A stretch of DNA of 64,000 nucleotides. Origin: Qipengyuania atrilutea. GTDB taxonomy: Bacteria > Pseudomonadota > Alphaproteobacteria > Sphingomonadales > Sphingomonadaceae. The stretch lies in assembly GCF_013370205.1 (NCBI RefSeq), contig NZ_JABWGV010000001.1:434001-498000 (forward strand), given 5' to 3'. A program made the translations under genes and the position numbers. The notes under the pieces are model-generated. The model was not told the DNA's origin, made no database searches, and worked only from the letters and a program-made list of their open reading frames with translations. This document shows positions 47,983-58,026 of the stretch, in pieces (position 1 is the stretch's first letter; every line of letters starts with the position of its first letter).

Positions 47983-48575
47983 TCCTCGTCGTCGACAATT
48001 ACGACAGCTTCACCTTCAACCTGGTCCATTACCTCATGGAACTGGGCGCGAACGTGCGCGTGGAACGCAACGACGCGCTTTCGGCGAACGAGGCTGTGGC
48101 GCTGAAACCGGACGGCATCCTTATCTCGCCCGGTCCTTGCACACCCGACGATGCAGGGATCAGCCTCGACCTTGTCGCCGCCTGCGCGGACGCGGAAATG
48201 CCTCTGCTCGGCGTCTGCCTCGGGCACCAGGCGATCGGGCAGCATTTCGGCGGAAAGGTCGTGCGAGGCGGACTTATGCACGGCAAGGTCTCGCCGATCG
48301 AACATGATGGCAGCGGCGTGTTTGCAGGGCTTCCTTCCCCCTACGAAGCGACCCGCTACCACTCGCTGATCGTGAAGCATGTGCCGGACGCGCTCCATGT
48401 CAATGCGACCAGCGCCACTCCGGGCCGCGACGGAACCTGCGTGATGGGTTTTCGCCACGACAGCCTGCCCATCCACGGCGTGCAGTTCCATCCGGAGAGC
48501 ATCGCCACGAGCCACGGGCACGACCTCCTCGCCAATTTCCTCCGCATCTGCGGTCAGGAACCGCGCGGGCGATGA
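47979..48575 (+). CDS. trpG: Anthranilate synthase component II (glutamine amidotransferase)
   Basis: TrpG provides ammonia from glutamine to TrpE. The 198-residue class I amidotransferase has the start ILVVDNYDSFTFNLVHYL, LISPGPCTPDDAG, the nucleophile GVCLGHQAIGQ, and HPESI as the catalytic His-Glu. It overlaps the lipoprotein gene upstream (ATGA) and trpD downstream. Because it lies in the trp cluster it is assigned to anthranilate synthase rather than PabA, but dual use is possible. Confidence 0.95.
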   Translation: MILVVDNYDSFTFNLVHYLMELGANVRVERNDALSANEAVALKPDGILISPGPCTPDDAGISLDLVAACADAEMPLLGVCLGHQAIGQHFGGKVVRGGLMHGKVSPIEHDGSGVFAGLPSPYEATRYHSLIVKHVPDALHVNATSATPGRDGTCVMGFRHDSLPIHGVQFHPESIATSHGHDLLANFLRICGQEPRGR

Positions 48576-49564
48576 GCGTTCTACCCGATCCCGCGACCAA
48601 GCTTACCGAAGAGGAAGCGGAACAGGCCTTCGCGGCCATCCTCGACGGCGAAACGAGCGAGGAAGAGATCGCGGACTTCCTGATCGCCTTATCCGACCGC
48701 GGGGAAGGCGCAGCGGAAATTACCGGCGCGGCGCGTGCGCTTCGCGAGCGGCTCATTCCGATCGACGCGCCCGACGGCGCGATCGATGTCTGCGGCACGG
48801 GCGGCGACGGTCACCATACGCTGAACGTCTCGACCGCCGTCAGCCTCGTCGTCGCGGCCTGCGGCGTACCGGTGGCGAAGCATGGTAACCGCGCGGCATC
48901 CTCGAAGAGCGGAGCCGCAGACACGCTCGAAGCGCTCGGGCTCGACATGGCGGCGGCGGGGCGCACGGCTGAAAAGACGCTGGCCGAGATCGGCATCTGC
49001 TTTCTGTTCGCGGCAAACCACCATCCGGCGATGGGCCGTATCCAGCCCATCCGCAAACGCATTGGCCGGCGTACCATCTTCAACCTCATGGGCCCGCTGT
49101 CCAATCCGGCGCGGGTGACGCGGCAACTGATCGGGATCGCGCGCCCGGCCTACGTCCCGATCTACGCCGATGCGAAGGCGCGGCTCGGGACGGAGTACGC
49201 TTGGATCGTCTCGGGCGACGAAGGCCTCGACGAGCTCAGTCTCGCAGGCGGAAACGAGGTTGCCGAGGTCGAGGGTGGCGGCTTCACCATGCGGCGGCTT
49301 TCCGCCGACGAACTCGGCCTCCCCCAAGCGCCGGTCGAGGCTATCCGCGGCGGCGATGCGGCACATAACGCGAAGGCGCTTCAGGCGCTGCTCGGCGGAA
49401 TGCCCGGACCTTATCGCGACGCCGTTGTTTTCAATGCCGGCGCATCGCTCAAGGTAGCCGGCAAGGGCGGCGACTGGACGGAAAGGCGCGCGATGGCGGA
49501 AGAAGGGCTCGATAGCGGGGCGGCGAGGGCGCTGCTCGAACGCTGGATCGAACTGGCGCAATGA
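48572..49564 (+). CDS. trpD: Anthranilate phosphoribosyltransferase
   Basis: TrpD adds phosphoribose to anthranilate. The 330-residue protein has the glycine-rich PRPP loop [18 protein letters not shown] (read in parts), [21 protein letters not shown] (read in parts) and [18 protein letters not shown]. It overlaps trpG by 4 bp and trpC by 4 bp, so translation is coupled throughout. Confidence 0.97.
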   Translation: MSVLPDPATKLTEEEAEQAFAAILDGETSEEEIADFLIALSDRGEGAAEITGAARALRERLIPIDAPDGAIDVCGTGGDGHHTLNVSTAVSLVVAACGVPVAKHGNRAASSKSGAADTLEALGLDMAAAGRTAEKTLAEIGICFLFAANHHPAMGRIQPIRKRIGRRTIFNLMGPLSNPARVTRQLIGIARPAYVPIYADAKARLGTEYAWIVSGDEGLDELSLAGGNEVAEVEGGGFTMRRLSADELGLPQAPVEAIRGGDAAHNAKALQALLGGMPGPYRDAVVFNAGASLKVAGKGGDWTERRAMAEEGLDSGAARALLERWIELAQ

Positions 49565-50349
49565 ACAAGCTGGACGAAATCTGTGCTGCGAAGCGCGAAG
49601 AGGTTGCCAAGCGCAAGGCGAAGAACTCGCTTTCGTCGCTGGAAGCGCTCGCCAGCGAGCAATCCCGGCCGCGTGGCTTTCGCGACGCGCTTTCGAAAAA
49701 AGCGCAGTCCGGCTTCGCGCTAATCGCGGAAATCAAGAAAGCATCACCGTCCAAGGGTCTGATCCGAGAGAACTTTTCGCCGGAGCTCCACGCCCGGGAA
49801 TATGAAGAGGGCGGCGCAGCCTGCCTCTCGGTCCTGACCGACGCGCCCTATTTTCAAGGACACGAGGATTATCTCATCGCAGCCCGTAATTCCTGCGACC
49901 TTCCGGTTCTGCGCAAGGATTTCATGGTCGATCCGTGGCAGGTTGCCGAAAGCCGCGCCAATGGCGCCGATGCGATCCTCATCATCATGGCCGCCCTGTC
50001 GGACGCCCAGGCGAGCGAGATCGAACTAGCGGCCCTGTCGCAGGGCATGGACGTGCTGGTTGAAGTCCACGATGAGGCCGAGCTGGAGCGCGCCGCGATG
50101 CTCGTCTCGCGGTTGATTGGCGTCAACAACCGGGACCTGCGGACGTTCGAAACCGATCTGGCAACGACCGAACGGCTCGTGCCCCTCGCCCCTGATGGCT
50201 CGCTGCTGGTGGGCGAAAGCGGCATTGCCAGCCACTCCGATTGCGCGCGATTGGCGACGAGCGGCGTGCGCTGTTTTCTCGTCGGCGAAAGCCTGATGCG
50301 CGCGGATGACGTCACGGCGGCCACGCGCGCTTTGCTTACCGGAGCGTAG
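49561..50349 (+). CDS. trpC: Indole-3-glycerol phosphate synthase
   Basis: TrpC closes the indole ring. The 262-residue TIM barrel has [44 protein letters not shown] (catalytic Lys), [11 protein letters not shown] and ESGIAS. No TrpF domain is fused. trpF, trpB and trpA are not in the window. After its stop come 162 bp with a short leader region before moaC. Confidence 0.97.
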   Translation: MNKLDEICAAKREEVAKRKAKNSLSSLEALASEQSRPRGFRDALSKKAQSGFALIAEIKKASPSKGLIRENFSPELHAREYEEGGAACLSVLTDAPYFQGHEDYLIAARNSCDLPVLRKDFMVDPWQVAESRANGADAILIIMAALSDAQASEIELAALSQGMDVLVEVHDEAELERAAMLVSRLIGVNNRDLRTFETDLATTERLVPLAPDGSLLVGESGIASHSDCARLATSGVRCFLVGESLMRADDVTAATRALLTGA

Positions 50350-50511
50350 GACACTGTCCTACGGGGTGAAGCTGTGGCAGGTTGACGCCATGAACTACGC
50401 TATCACTTCCTCGATATCGCCCGCGTTTTCGCGCTCTCGCTTCGCTATGAAACAGCGCGAAAGTTTAGCCTCATACCATGTTCCATGTGTTCCATCCTGT
50501 AGGGTTCTGCG

Positions 50512-50985
50512 ATGAGCGACCTCACACACTTGGACGACGCCGGCAACGCGCGCATGGTCGATGTCGGAAGGAAGTCCGAAGCGAAGCGTTCGGCTACGGC
50601 GAAGGGGCGTATCCGCATGTCTGCCGAAGCGCTGGCGGCCGCGCGGGACGGCACGGCGGCGAAAGGCGACGTGCTGGCGGCGGCTCGGATTGCCGGGATC
50701 ATGGCAGCCAAGCGGACAAGCGAATTGATCCCGCTATGTCATCCCCTCGCGCTGACGAAGGTCGAGGTCGGCTTCGCATTCGAGGATGAAGGGATCGCTG
50801 TAACGGCCACGGCTGCGCTCACCGGGAAGACGGGCGTCGAGATGGAAGCGCTTACTGGCGTCACGGTAGCATTGCTGACTTTATACGATATGCTCAAAGC
50901 CGTCGATAAGGGAATGATTGTCGAGGATATTCGCTTGATCGAGAAGCGTGGCGGCAAGTCGGGCGATTGGAAAGCCGAACTATGA
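50512..50985 (+). CDS. moaC: Cyclic pyranopterin monophosphate synthase accessory protein MoaC
   Basis: MoaC finishes cyclic pyranopterin monophosphate in molybdenum cofactor synthesis. The 157 residues contain [20 protein letters not shown], the [15 protein letters not shown] signature with catalytic residues, [13 protein letters not shown] and [11 protein letters not shown]. Stop and the moeA start overlap (ATGA). Its own ribosome site is weak. Confidence 0.96.
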   Translation: MSDLTHLDDAGNARMVDVGRKSEAKRSATAKGRIRMSAEALAAARDGTAAKGDVLAAARIAGIMAAKRTSELIPLCHPLALTKVEVGFAFEDEGIAVTATAALTGKTGVEMEALTGVTVALLTLYDMLKAVDKGMIVEDIRLIEKRGGKSGDWKAEL

Positions 50986-52190
50986 CGGGCGGGCTCCTGT
51001 CGTACGAAGATGCCGTCGAGGCACTCTTGGCTATGGCGAAGCGCCTGCCTGCCGAGAACGTACCCTTGGATGACGCGGCAGGACGGTTTCTGCTTGAACC
51101 GCTTACGGCGAGAAGAACGCAGCCCGCGACCGATGTGTCGGCCATGGACGGCTATGCGGTGGCCGACCCTTCGTGCTCCAGTTGGCAGGTCGTGGGAGAG
51201 TCGCGCGCTGGCCGCAGCTTCACCGGCCGGTTGAGCGGAAGCGAGGCGACGCGTATTTCGACCGGCGCGGCTCTGCCAGACGGGGCGACCGCAGTGATCC
51301 TGCAGGAGAACATTGCGAGAGACGGGAAAACGATCGCACTCACGGAAGAAAGCGGCGGTGAGGCGGAAGGTCAGCACATACGCCGCCGGGGCCAAGATTT
51401 CGCTGAGGGAGACGTTCTCGTCGAGGCGGGTGAACGTGTAACTGCTCGGACAATCGGCTTGGCGGCTTCCGCGGGGCATTCGCGGCTCGCTGTCGCCCTA
51501 CGTCCGCGTGTAGCAATCCTGCAGTCGGGTAGCGAACTGAGCGCCGATTTCGAAAACTGTCCCGACGATCGCCTGCCTGCCTCGAACGGCCCGATGCTGG
51601 CCGAACTCGCTCGCAGCGCCGGTGCGGATGTATCGCTGCTTCCCGTCGTTCCGGATAACGAGACAGCTATCGGCGGCGCGCTGTCCTCGGCAGCCGAAGA
51701 CCACGACGTTCTCGTCACCATCGGCGGCGCATCGGTCGGCGACCACGACCTGATCCAGCCCGCGTTGCGCCCCCTTGGTGCCGACATTCAATTCTGGAAG
51801 GTCGCGATCAAACCGGGGAAGCCGCTGTTCGCGGCGCGGCTCAACAATTGCACTATCCTTGGCCTGCCCGGAAATCCGGCCTCAGCTTTCGTAACCGCGT
51901 GCCTGTTTCTCGAACCGATGCTGCGGAGCATGACAGGGTGCGTCCGCCCCCTGCCCCGCTTCGTGACGCTTCCCCTCGCTGCGGCGATCACGCAGGGCGG
52001 TACGCGGCGGGAGTTCCTGCGCGCTCGCCTGACCAATTATGGGGTGATGCCCATTGGCGGTCAGGACAGCAGCCTTCTTGCGGCCCTCGCCCACGCGGAT
52101 TGCCTGATCGAAAGGCCTGCGCACGCCGAGCCGGCCAAAGCCGGGAAGCTGGCGCAATGCCTTCTCCTCGGAACTGGCGGAACTGCTTGA
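50982..52190 (+). CDS. moeA: Molybdopterin molybdotransferase MoeA
   Basis: MoeA inserts molybdate into adenylylated molybdopterin. From ATG 50982 the protein has 402 residues, with [11 protein letters not shown] near residues 50-60, [16 protein letters not shown], the MoCF-like [16 protein letters not shown] and [13 protein letters not shown] blocks, [11 protein letters not shown], and [11 protein letters not shown] near the C-terminus. It overlaps moaC. The order moaC-moeA-lexA is a common alphaproteobacterial one. Confidence 0.95.
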   Translation: MTGGLLSYEDAVEALLAMAKRLPAENVPLDDAAGRFLLEPLTARRTQPATDVSAMDGYAVADPSCSSWQVVGESRAGRSFTGRLSGSEATRISTGAALPDGATAVILQENIARDGKTIALTEESGGEAEGQHIRRRGQDFAEGDVLVEAGERVTARTIGLAASAGHSRLAVALRPRVAILQSGSELSADFENCPDDRLPASNGPMLAELARSAGADVSLLPVVPDNETAIGGALSSAAEDHDVLVTIGGASVGDHDLIQPALRPLGADIQFWKVAIKPGKPLFAARLNNCTILGLPGNPASAFVTACLFLEPMLRSMTGCVRPLPRFVTLPLAAAITQGGTRREFLRARLTNYGVMPIGGQDSSLLAALAHADCLIERPAHAEPAKAGKLAQCLLLGTGGTA

Positions 52191-52214
52191 CTTGCTCAAA
52201 ATGGTTTCCTAATT

Positions 52215-52229
52215 GTTCTTCATTCGTTC
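52215..52229 (+). promoter_or_regulatory. LexA box upstream of lexA
   Basis: GTTC (52215-52218), seven bases, GTTC (52226-52229) matches the alphaproteobacterial SOS box exactly and lies 67 bp before the lexA ATG. Autoregulation of lexA is well known in this class. The position gives this site much better support than the same pattern elsewhere. Confidence 0.8.
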
Positions 52230-52295
52230 ACGCAATGGTTAAGATTAACTGTTGCAACCGCGGAAACTATTCAGGCGATTGGGAGCCACGATACA

Positions 52296-52985
52296 ATGCT
52301 GACGGCAAAACAGCACGAACTGCTTCGCTTCATACAGTCCCGTCTCGAAAGCACGGGTATCTCTCCGTCGTTCGAAGAAATGAAGGAAGCGCTCGATCTC
52401 AAGAGCAAGTCCGGCGTCCACCGCTTGATTTCGGCGCTGGAAGAGCGCGGTTTCATCCGCCGTTTGCCTAATCGCGCGCGCGCTCTGGAAGTGCTCAAGC
52501 AACCTGACAGCGCGGTGGCCTCGGGCAAGCCTGCCGCTCCTGCGAATGATACGATCGTACCGTTGGTGAAGCCGGCGGCGCAAGTTGCCGAACCTGCTAA
52601 CGACGTGATTGATGTACCCCTGCATGGCCGCATTGCTGCAGGCGCTCCGATCGAGGCGATCGAGGATCACACCAGCCTCCCCGTCCCCGCAGCGCTTCTC
52701 GGACCGGGCGAACATTATGCGCTCGAGGTATCGGGCGATTCCATGATCGAGGCCGGTATTTTCGACGGCGATTATGCGCTGATCAAGCGGACGGACACGG
52801 CCCGCGACGGGGAAATCGTAGTCGCGCTCGTCAACAACGAGGAAGCGACTCTCAAATATTTACGGCGCGATTCCGGACGGATCAGGCTCGACCCGGCCAA
52901 TGCGAGTTACGAACCGCAGATCTATAGTCAGGATCAGGTTCAGGTTCAGGGCAAGCTGGCCGGTTTGCTGCGCCGCTATCACTAA
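52296..52985 (+). CDS. lexA: LexA repressor
   Basis: LexA represses SOS genes and cleaves itself when RecA is activated. The 229-residue protein has the winged helix-turn-helix (residues 1-65, with [15 protein letters not shown]-like start and [16 protein letters not shown]), the Ala115-Gly116 cleavage site (RIAAGAPIE), and a Ser149-Lys187 catalytic dyad ([16 protein letters not shown]). The 52215 box implies self-repression. Gene order moeA-lexA-comEC is typical for the group. Confidence 0.97.
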   Translation: MLTAKQHELLRFIQSRLESTGISPSFEEMKEALDLKSKSGVHRLISALEERGFIRRLPNRARALEVLKQPDSAVASGKPAAPANDTIVPLVKPAAQVAEPANDVIDVPLHGRIAAGAPIEAIEDHTSLPVPAALLGPGEHYALEVSGDSMIEAGIFDGDYALIKRTDTARDGEIVVALVNNEEATLKYLRRDSGRIRLDPANASYEPQIYSQDQVQVQGKLAGLLRRYH

Positions 52986-52991
52986 GCGCGA

Positions 52992-53190
52992 TCAGCGGCG
53001 GTGCTCTTTACTCGGTGGGCGCCACCATCCGTGCGAACCTTGGCTATCCGCGACGGATTTGATCGACGGTTCTGAGAGGTCGATCGCGAGACCGCCGGAT
53101 CGTTCGAGAAAGCCCCGATCGGCTTTGAGCCAGAGCGGAGAACAACTACGCGGAAGATAGCGCGGCGCGATCACGATGTCGACTGCGCGC
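52992..53190 (-). pseudogene. comEC: comEC C-terminal part, in a different reading frame
   Basis: About 65 codons downstream of the comEC stop, in the other minus-strand frame, read VDIVIAPRYLPRSCSPLWLK...RGFLERSGGLAIDL..., which looks like the end of an alphaproteobacterial ComEC. The junction is inside the GC repeat ATGCGCGCAG at about 53183-53191. A one-base or two-base indel there would join ACA to VDIVIAP and lengthen the protein by some 60 residues. The frame change may be a real mutation or a sequencing error. The similarity is from memory. Confidence 0.6.
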
Positions 53191-55198
53191 ATGCCGCAGC
53201 CAAGGCGCGTTCGCTGACCAGATTGTCGCTGCGGGCCAGTAACAGGTGCCAGTCGCGTCCTCCCCGCCGCAGCGCAATCGTGCAGAAGTCGTCGTTGCAG
53301 CGTGCGTCTGGCCAGTCGGCCAGTGCGATCGGCTCTCCTTCCATTCCGGCAAGCTCGAGCAGATTGTCGCGGGCGTAAGAACTGCGGCTGTCGCGAAGTA
53401 AGAGCAGCCGCTGATCCTCGCCGGCGATGCCGACATGCCTTCCGTCGCGGTCGATTAGGACGTCGGGCGTGCTGGTGCCGGCAAACAGTAGCGCTCCGAG
53501 GGCCGCAGGAACGAAGCCGTACAGCCGCGCTTTCCCGCGCCACAAAGCAACCCAAAGCGCGCCGCTGACGAACAGCATCACTGTTGCCATGGTCATCTGC
53601 GGGACAAGCTTCACCGCGCCAGGCTGGGCCGAAACGAAGCGCGCTATCCCGATAAGGAGGTCGAGCGACTTTCCCGCTAACCACCAAACCGGTCCACCGA
53701 GGCCGACACAGTCAAGCAGCAGTGCGATGGCGATCAGCGGCATCGAGACGAAGGTCGTCAGCGGAATGGCGAAGACGTTGGCAAACGCGCCGTAAAACCC
53801 GGCTCGGTGGAAGTGGAACAGGACGATGGGCATCAAGGCAATCTCGATCACCAGTCCCGTTGCGAACAGCATCGCGACGCGGCGGGCGAGCCACCGCGGG
53901 CCGCTCTCTTCGCGCGGTGCGAGAAACGCGCGGACCGGGGCGCAGCCGTGCAACGCCACGATCGCGATGACGGCCGAGAAGCTCATTTGGAAGCTTGGCG
54001 TCACGAGCGTCTCAGGCCATGCGACCATCACGCAGAGCGCGGCGACGGCGACCATGCGAAGGGAAAGCGGCTCGCGTCCCAGCGCGAGCGCGATCAGGAC
54101 CAGCAATGCTCCGATGCAGCTTCGGACGGTCGGGACCTCGGCACCGGTCAGAAGGGTGTACCCGATACCGGCAAGCGCTGCTGCTCCCGCTGCAGCAAGC
54201 GGCAGCCTTATACGCAGCGCCAGCCACGGCGAGAGCGCGAGCAGCTTCATCACGAGGAAGTAGGCAGCAGCAATGATCGCGCTTACGTGCAGGCCGCTGA
54301 TCGACAGAAGGTGGGTCAGCCCGGCATCGCGCATCGCCTCTTCGTCCGCCTGCGAGATCGCCCCGCGGTCCCCGCTCGCAAAAGCGGCGGCAATGCTGCC
54401 TGCGCTACCGTCGAGCTTGCTGCGGACATGGTCTGAAAGGTAGCGTTGCAGCGCCGGTATGGTGTCGCTGGCATGGGCCGGTGCAACGATTTCGATATCG
54501 CCGATCAGCGTGCCGGTCGCAGCGAGACCGTCGAACCAGGCGACACGTGCAAAGTCGTAGGCACCGGGTAGCATCGGGGCCGCCGGCGGCATGAGGCGGG
54601 TGCGCAACCGTATCCGGGCCCCCTCGTTGAGTCTCTCGCGATCGTCTGCGATCGGCACGTTGACCCTCACTTTGATAGCGCTTGCCGTAGCGGCGTCGCG
54701 CGCTGCCAGTACGAGCCGGATGCGCTCTTCTGCGGGTCGCTCTTCACGTTCGAGAATGCGCGCATCGAGCCATTCTACCCGCGGGTACTCGACCGGCTCG
54801 GTTCCAACGGTTTCGGACCGTGTCCAGATCGTGAGCATACCGGCACCCGCCATCGCATTCATGCTGAGGACCGCGACGAGCAGCGACGCGCGTTCGACTA
54901 CGCCGCGCCAAAGGGCGAGTGCGCCGACGCCCATGAAAGCGAGGGTACCGAGCACCGCGACCCACTGCCAGGGGTCCGCGAGCAGGAACCAGAGCCCTAT
55001 ACCCGATGCGAAGGCAGCGGCAAGCCACGGCCCCTTGTCCAGTCCCGCCGCCCCCAGAAATGCCTCGCCAGCCCCCACCACGCTGGACAAAGCGCCGCGT
55101 CCGCGCCAAGTGCGCAGCCGTACATCCTCGCTGCCGAATTCGGTTTCCGGCGCAGGAAAATCGAAGGTTGCGTGAACGCCCATTGCGCGTGCGATCAT
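53171..55198 (-). CDS. comEC: ComEC/Rec2 family DNA-uptake channel protein (frameshifted near its end)
   Basis: ComEC forms the inner-membrane channel for transformation DNA. The 675-residue protein has the N-terminal DUF4131 region (about 30-240) and the competence domain (about 250-530) with GDRGAISQADEEAMRDAGLTHLLSISGLHVS (read in parts), FAAVLVAL-type helices and a tract of hydrophobic segments. The C-terminal, metallo-beta-lactamase-like part is degenerate (DVLIDRDGRHVGI...FCTIALRRGG). It ends at AAACAQSTS and seems to continue in another frame. ATG 55198 or 55183 may be the start; only 17 bp separate 55198 from gltX. Confidence 0.87.
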   Translation of the reverse strand: MIARAMGVHATFDFPAPETEFGSEDVRLRTWRGRGALSSVVGAGEAFLGAAGLDKGPWLAAAFASGIGLWFLLADPWQWVAVLGTLAFMGVGALALWRGVVERASLLVAVLSMNAMAGAGMLTIWTRSETVGTEPVEYPRVEWLDARILEREERPAEERIRLVLAARDAATASAIKVRVNVPIADDRERLNEGARIRLRTRLMPPAAPMLPGAYDFARVAWFDGLAATGTLIGDIEIVAPAHASDTIPALQRYLSDHVRSKLDGSAGSIAAAFASGDRGAISQADEEAMRDAGLTHLLSISGLHVSAIIAAAYFLVMKLLALSPWLALRIRLPLAAAGAAALAGIGYTLLTGAEVPTVRSCIGALLVLIALALGREPLSLRMVAVAALCVMVAWPETLVTPSFQMSFSAVIAIVALHGCAPVRAFLAPREESGPRWLARRVAMLFATGLVIEIALMPIVLFHFHRAGFYGAFANVFAIPLTTFVSMPLIAIALLLDCVGLGGPVWWLAGKSLDLLIGIARFVSAQPGAVKLVPQMTMATVMLFVSGALWVALWRGKARLYGFVPAALGALLFAGTSTPDVLIDRDGRHVGIAGEDQRLLLLRDSRSSYARDNLLELAGMEGEPIALADWPDARCNDDFCTIALRRGGRDWHLLLARSDNLVSERALAAACAQSTS

Positions 55199-55215
55199 GA
55201 AGGAAAGAGGTTAAG

Positions 55216-56655
55216 ATGGCTTCCACCGGGACAAACGTCGTGACGCGTTTCGCCCCCTCGCCCACCGGCTATCTCCACATCGGCGGAGCGCGCACGGCCC
55301 TGTTCAATTGGTTGTTCGCGCGGCACCACGGCGGCAAGGCCCTGTTGCGGATCGAAGATACGGACAAGAAGCGCTCGACCGACGATGCGATCGAAGCGAT
55401 TTTCGATGGTTTGCAGTGGCTTGGACTCGACTACGACGAAGAGCCTGTATTCCAGTCGGCACGGGCTGATCGTCATGCGGAAGTGGCGGCAAAGCTGCTC
55501 GAGGCCGGCCACGCGTACAAATGTTACGCGTCTCCCGAAGAACTCGAGACGATGCGGGCGGAGCAGCGAGCGAACAAGCAGCCGATGCGCTATGACGGCA
55601 GATGGCGCAATCGCGATCCCGAAGATGCTCCGGCAGGCGCACCTTTCGTGATCAGACTCAAGACCCCGGAAGATGGCGAGACGGTCATCGATGACGCCGT
55701 GCAGAGCCGGGTTACGGTGCGGAACGAGGAAATCGACGACTATGTCCTGCTGCGCGCGGATGGTTCGCCGACCTATATGCTGGCCGTTGTGGTCGACGAT
55801 CATGATATGGGCGTCACTCATATCATCCGCGGGGACGACCATCTAAACAACGCCTTCCGGCAGCTTCCAATCATCCGCGCCATGGATGCGATCGAAGGCG
55901 GATGGCCGGACCCGGTCTATGCGCACGTCCCTCTCATTCATGGAAGCGACGGTGCGAAGCTTTCCAAGCGCCACGGCGCGCTCGGCGCGGAAACCTACCG
56001 CGACGAATTCGGCATTCTGCCCGAAGCGCTGTTCAACTATCTTCTTCGCCTTGGCTGGGGTCATGGTGATCGGGAGGAGATCAGCCGCAAGGAAGCGATC
56101 GAACTGTTCGACCTTTCGGGCGTCGGCAAGAGCCCTTCGCGTTTCGATCTGAAGAAACTCGAAAACCTCAACGGGCATTATCTGCGCGAAGCGGACGATG
56201 CGCGACTAGCCAGTCTGGTCATCAGACGGATCGAAGGTGCTAGCGGCGACCAATCCGAGGCTTTGCTAACCAAAGCGATGCCGGAGCTGAAAACCCGCGC
56301 AAAGAACCTCGACGAACTGGCTGAAAGTGCTGGTTTTCTTTTTGCGAAGCGCCCGCTGGTTATGACCGAGAAAGCGGAGAAGCTGCTCGACAACGAGGGG
56401 CGTTTGCGGTTGCGGTATATCGCTGACGCACTTGCGAAGGAAAATGACTGGACAACCAGTACACTCGAAGTCACTACGAAGGGGCTGGCCGAGTCCATGG
56501 AACTCGGGCTCGGAAAGCTCGCGCAGCCGATGCGCGCAGCTTTGACCGGGACGACCACCTCGCCCGGGATTTTCGAAGTGCTGACCCTTCTAGGCAAGGA
56601 CGAAGCGCTGGCGCGGATTGAGGCGCAGGCCGCCCCGACCGCTCATACGAATTGA
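55216..56655 (+). CDS. gltX: Glutamyl-tRNA synthetase
   Basis: GltX charges tRNA-Glu. The 479-residue class I synthetase has the HIGH variant in [28 protein letters not shown] and the KMSKS-like KLSKRHGA. The length is normal. ATG 55216 follows AGGAAAGAGG. Alphaproteobacteria often have two GltX copies, one of which charges tRNA-Gln, so the specificity is not certain. It overlaps the leader of gltA; the real gltA start is 20 bp after its stop. Confidence 0.96.
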   Translation: MASTGTNVVTRFAPSPTGYLHIGGARTALFNWLFARHHGGKALLRIEDTDKKRSTDDAIEAIFDGLQWLGLDYDEEPVFQSARADRHAEVAAKLLEAGHAYKCYASPEELETMRAEQRANKQPMRYDGRWRNRDPEDAPAGAPFVIRLKTPEDGETVIDDAVQSRVTVRNEEIDDYVLLRADGSPTYMLAVVVDDHDMGVTHIIRGDDHLNNAFRQLPIIRAMDAIEGGWPDPVYAHVPLIHGSDGAKLSKRHGALGAETYRDEFGILPEALFNYLLRLGWGHGDREEISRKEAIELFDLSGVGKSPSRFDLKKLENLNGHYLREADDARLASLVIRRIEGASGDQSEALLTKAMPELKTRAKNLDELAESAGFLFAKRPLVMTEKAEKLLDNEGRLRLRYIADALAKENDWTTSTLEVTTKGLAESMELGLGKLAQPMRAALTGTTTSPGIFEVLTLLGKDEALARIEAQAAPTAHTN

Positions 56656-56675
56656 ATACGACAGGAGATACCGCC

Positions 56676-57962
56676 TTGGCCGATACGGAAGCGAAACTGG
56701 AACTGGGCAGCGACAGGCACGAGTTTCCCGTGCTCAAGGGCAGCTGCGGGCCCGACGTCGTCGACATTCGCAAGCTATACAGCAAGACCGGGAAGTTCAC
56801 GTTCGACCCGGGTTACAAGTCGACCGCGAGCTGCGAAAGCGCCCTCACCTTCATCGACGGCGACGAAGGCGTTCTGCTGCACCGCGGCTATCCCATCGGT
56901 CAGCTTGCCGAGCATTCGAGCTTCATGGAAGTCGCATACCTGCTGCTGAACGGCGAACTTCCGAGTGCGGACGAACTCGACGACTTCGACAACACGATCA
57001 CGCGCCATACGATGCTGCACGATCAGATGCGGCAGTTCTACCAGGGGTTCCGCCGCGACGCGCATCCCATGGCTATCATGTGCGGCGTGGTCGGTGCGCT
57101 CAGCGCGTTCTACCACGACAGCACTGACATCTCCGATCCGGAACATCGGAAAATCTCCAGCCACCGGATGATCGCGAAAATGCCGACCATCGCGGCCATG
57201 GCCTACAAGTACTCAGTCGGACAGCCGTTCCTCTATCCGGACAACTCGCTCAGCTATACCGGCAACTTCCTGCGCATGACCTTCGGCGTTCCGGCTGAGG
57301 AATACGAGGTCATCCCAGAAGTCGAAAGCGCGATGGACAAGATCTTCATCCTGCACGCCGACCATGAGCAAAACGCGTCGACATCGACCGTGCGCCTCGC
57401 CGGCTCTTCGGGCGCAAACCCGTTTGCTTGCATCTCCGCCGGCATTGCCTGCCTGTGGGGCCCGGCGCATGGCGGCGCAAACGAAGCGGCGCTTAACATG
57501 CTGCGCGAGATCGGCACGCCCGACAAGATCCCGCATTATATCGAGCGGGCGAAGGATAAGAACGACCCGTTTCGTCTGATGGGCTTCGGTCACCGCGTCT
57601 ACAAGAACTACGATCCGCGCGCCACTGTCATGCAGAAGACGGTGCGCGAAGTGTTCGAAGCGCTGAACGTGAAAGACCCGGTGTTCGAAACCGCGCTACA
57701 ACTCGAGGAAATCGCACTGAACGACGATTACTTCAAAGAGAAGAAGCTGTTCCCCAACGTCGATTTCTATTCGGGCATTATCCTTTCGGCCATCGGTTTT
57801 CCGACAACCATGTTCACGGCCTTGTTTGCGTTGGCCCGTACGGTTGGCTGGGTCGCGCAGTGGAACGAGATGATCTCCGATCCAGGTCAGGTCATCGGAC
57901 GGCCGCGGCAGCTTTATACCGGGCCGACGCAGCGCGACTATGTGCCCGTCGACAAGCGCTAA
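56676..57962 (+). CDS. gltA: Citrate synthase
   Basis: GltA condenses oxaloacetate and acetyl-CoA at the entry of the TCA cycle. From TTG 56676, with AGGAG 8 bases upstream, the protein has 428 residues. Catalytic residues are seen as His in [12 protein letters not shown], His in [13 protein letters not shown] and Asp in FPNVDFYSG. An upstream in-frame TTG at 56652 would add eight residues and use up its ribosome site. It is followed by a clear terminator. The [11 protein letters not shown] start resembles other type II citrate synthases. Confidence 0.96.
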   Translation: MADTEAKLELGSDRHEFPVLKGSCGPDVVDIRKLYSKTGKFTFDPGYKSTASCESALTFIDGDEGVLLHRGYPIGQLAEHSSFMEVAYLLLNGELPSADELDDFDNTITRHTMLHDQMRQFYQGFRRDAHPMAIMCGVVGALSAFYHDSTDISDPEHRKISSHRMIAKMPTIAAMAYKYSVGQPFLYPDNSLSYTGNFLRMTFGVPAEEYEVIPEVESAMDKIFILHADHEQNASTSTVRLAGSSGANPFACISAGIACLWGPAHGGANEAALNMLREIGTPDKIPHYIERAKDKNDPFRLMGFGHRVYKNYDPRATVMQKTVREVFEALNVKDPVFETALQLEEIALNDDYFKEKKLFPNVDFYSGIILSAIGFPTTMFTALFALARTVGWVAQWNEMISDPGQVIGRPRQLYTGPTQRDYVPVDKR

Positions 57963-57982
57963 GGTAAAAGTACTGATATGAA

Positions 57983-58016
57983 GGAAGCGGGCAGGTCTTA
58001 CCTGTCCGCTTTTTTC
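57983..58016 (+). terminator. Rho-independent terminator of gltA
   Basis: GCGGGCAGGT and ACCTGTCCGC (about 57987-58009) form a 10-pair stem with one G-T and a CTT loop, followed by a run of T (58010-58015). It is 25 bases after the gltA stop. Confidence 0.9.
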
Positions 58017-58026
58017 ATGGGAGCGG

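Noticed and set aside
50480-50492. GTTC repeat (GTTCCATGTGTTC) as a LexA box
   Set aside because: Spacing is five bases, not seven, and the next genes (moaC, moeA) are not SOS genes.
50350-50511. trp-type attenuator or riboswitch between trpC and moaC
   Set aside because: No tryptophan codon cluster, no clear alternative hairpins and it lies after the trp genes.
50391-50515. 41-codon ORF ahead of moaC, overlapping its ATG
   Set aside because: No good ribosome site and no coding-like composition. Could be a leader peptide, but nothing supports it.
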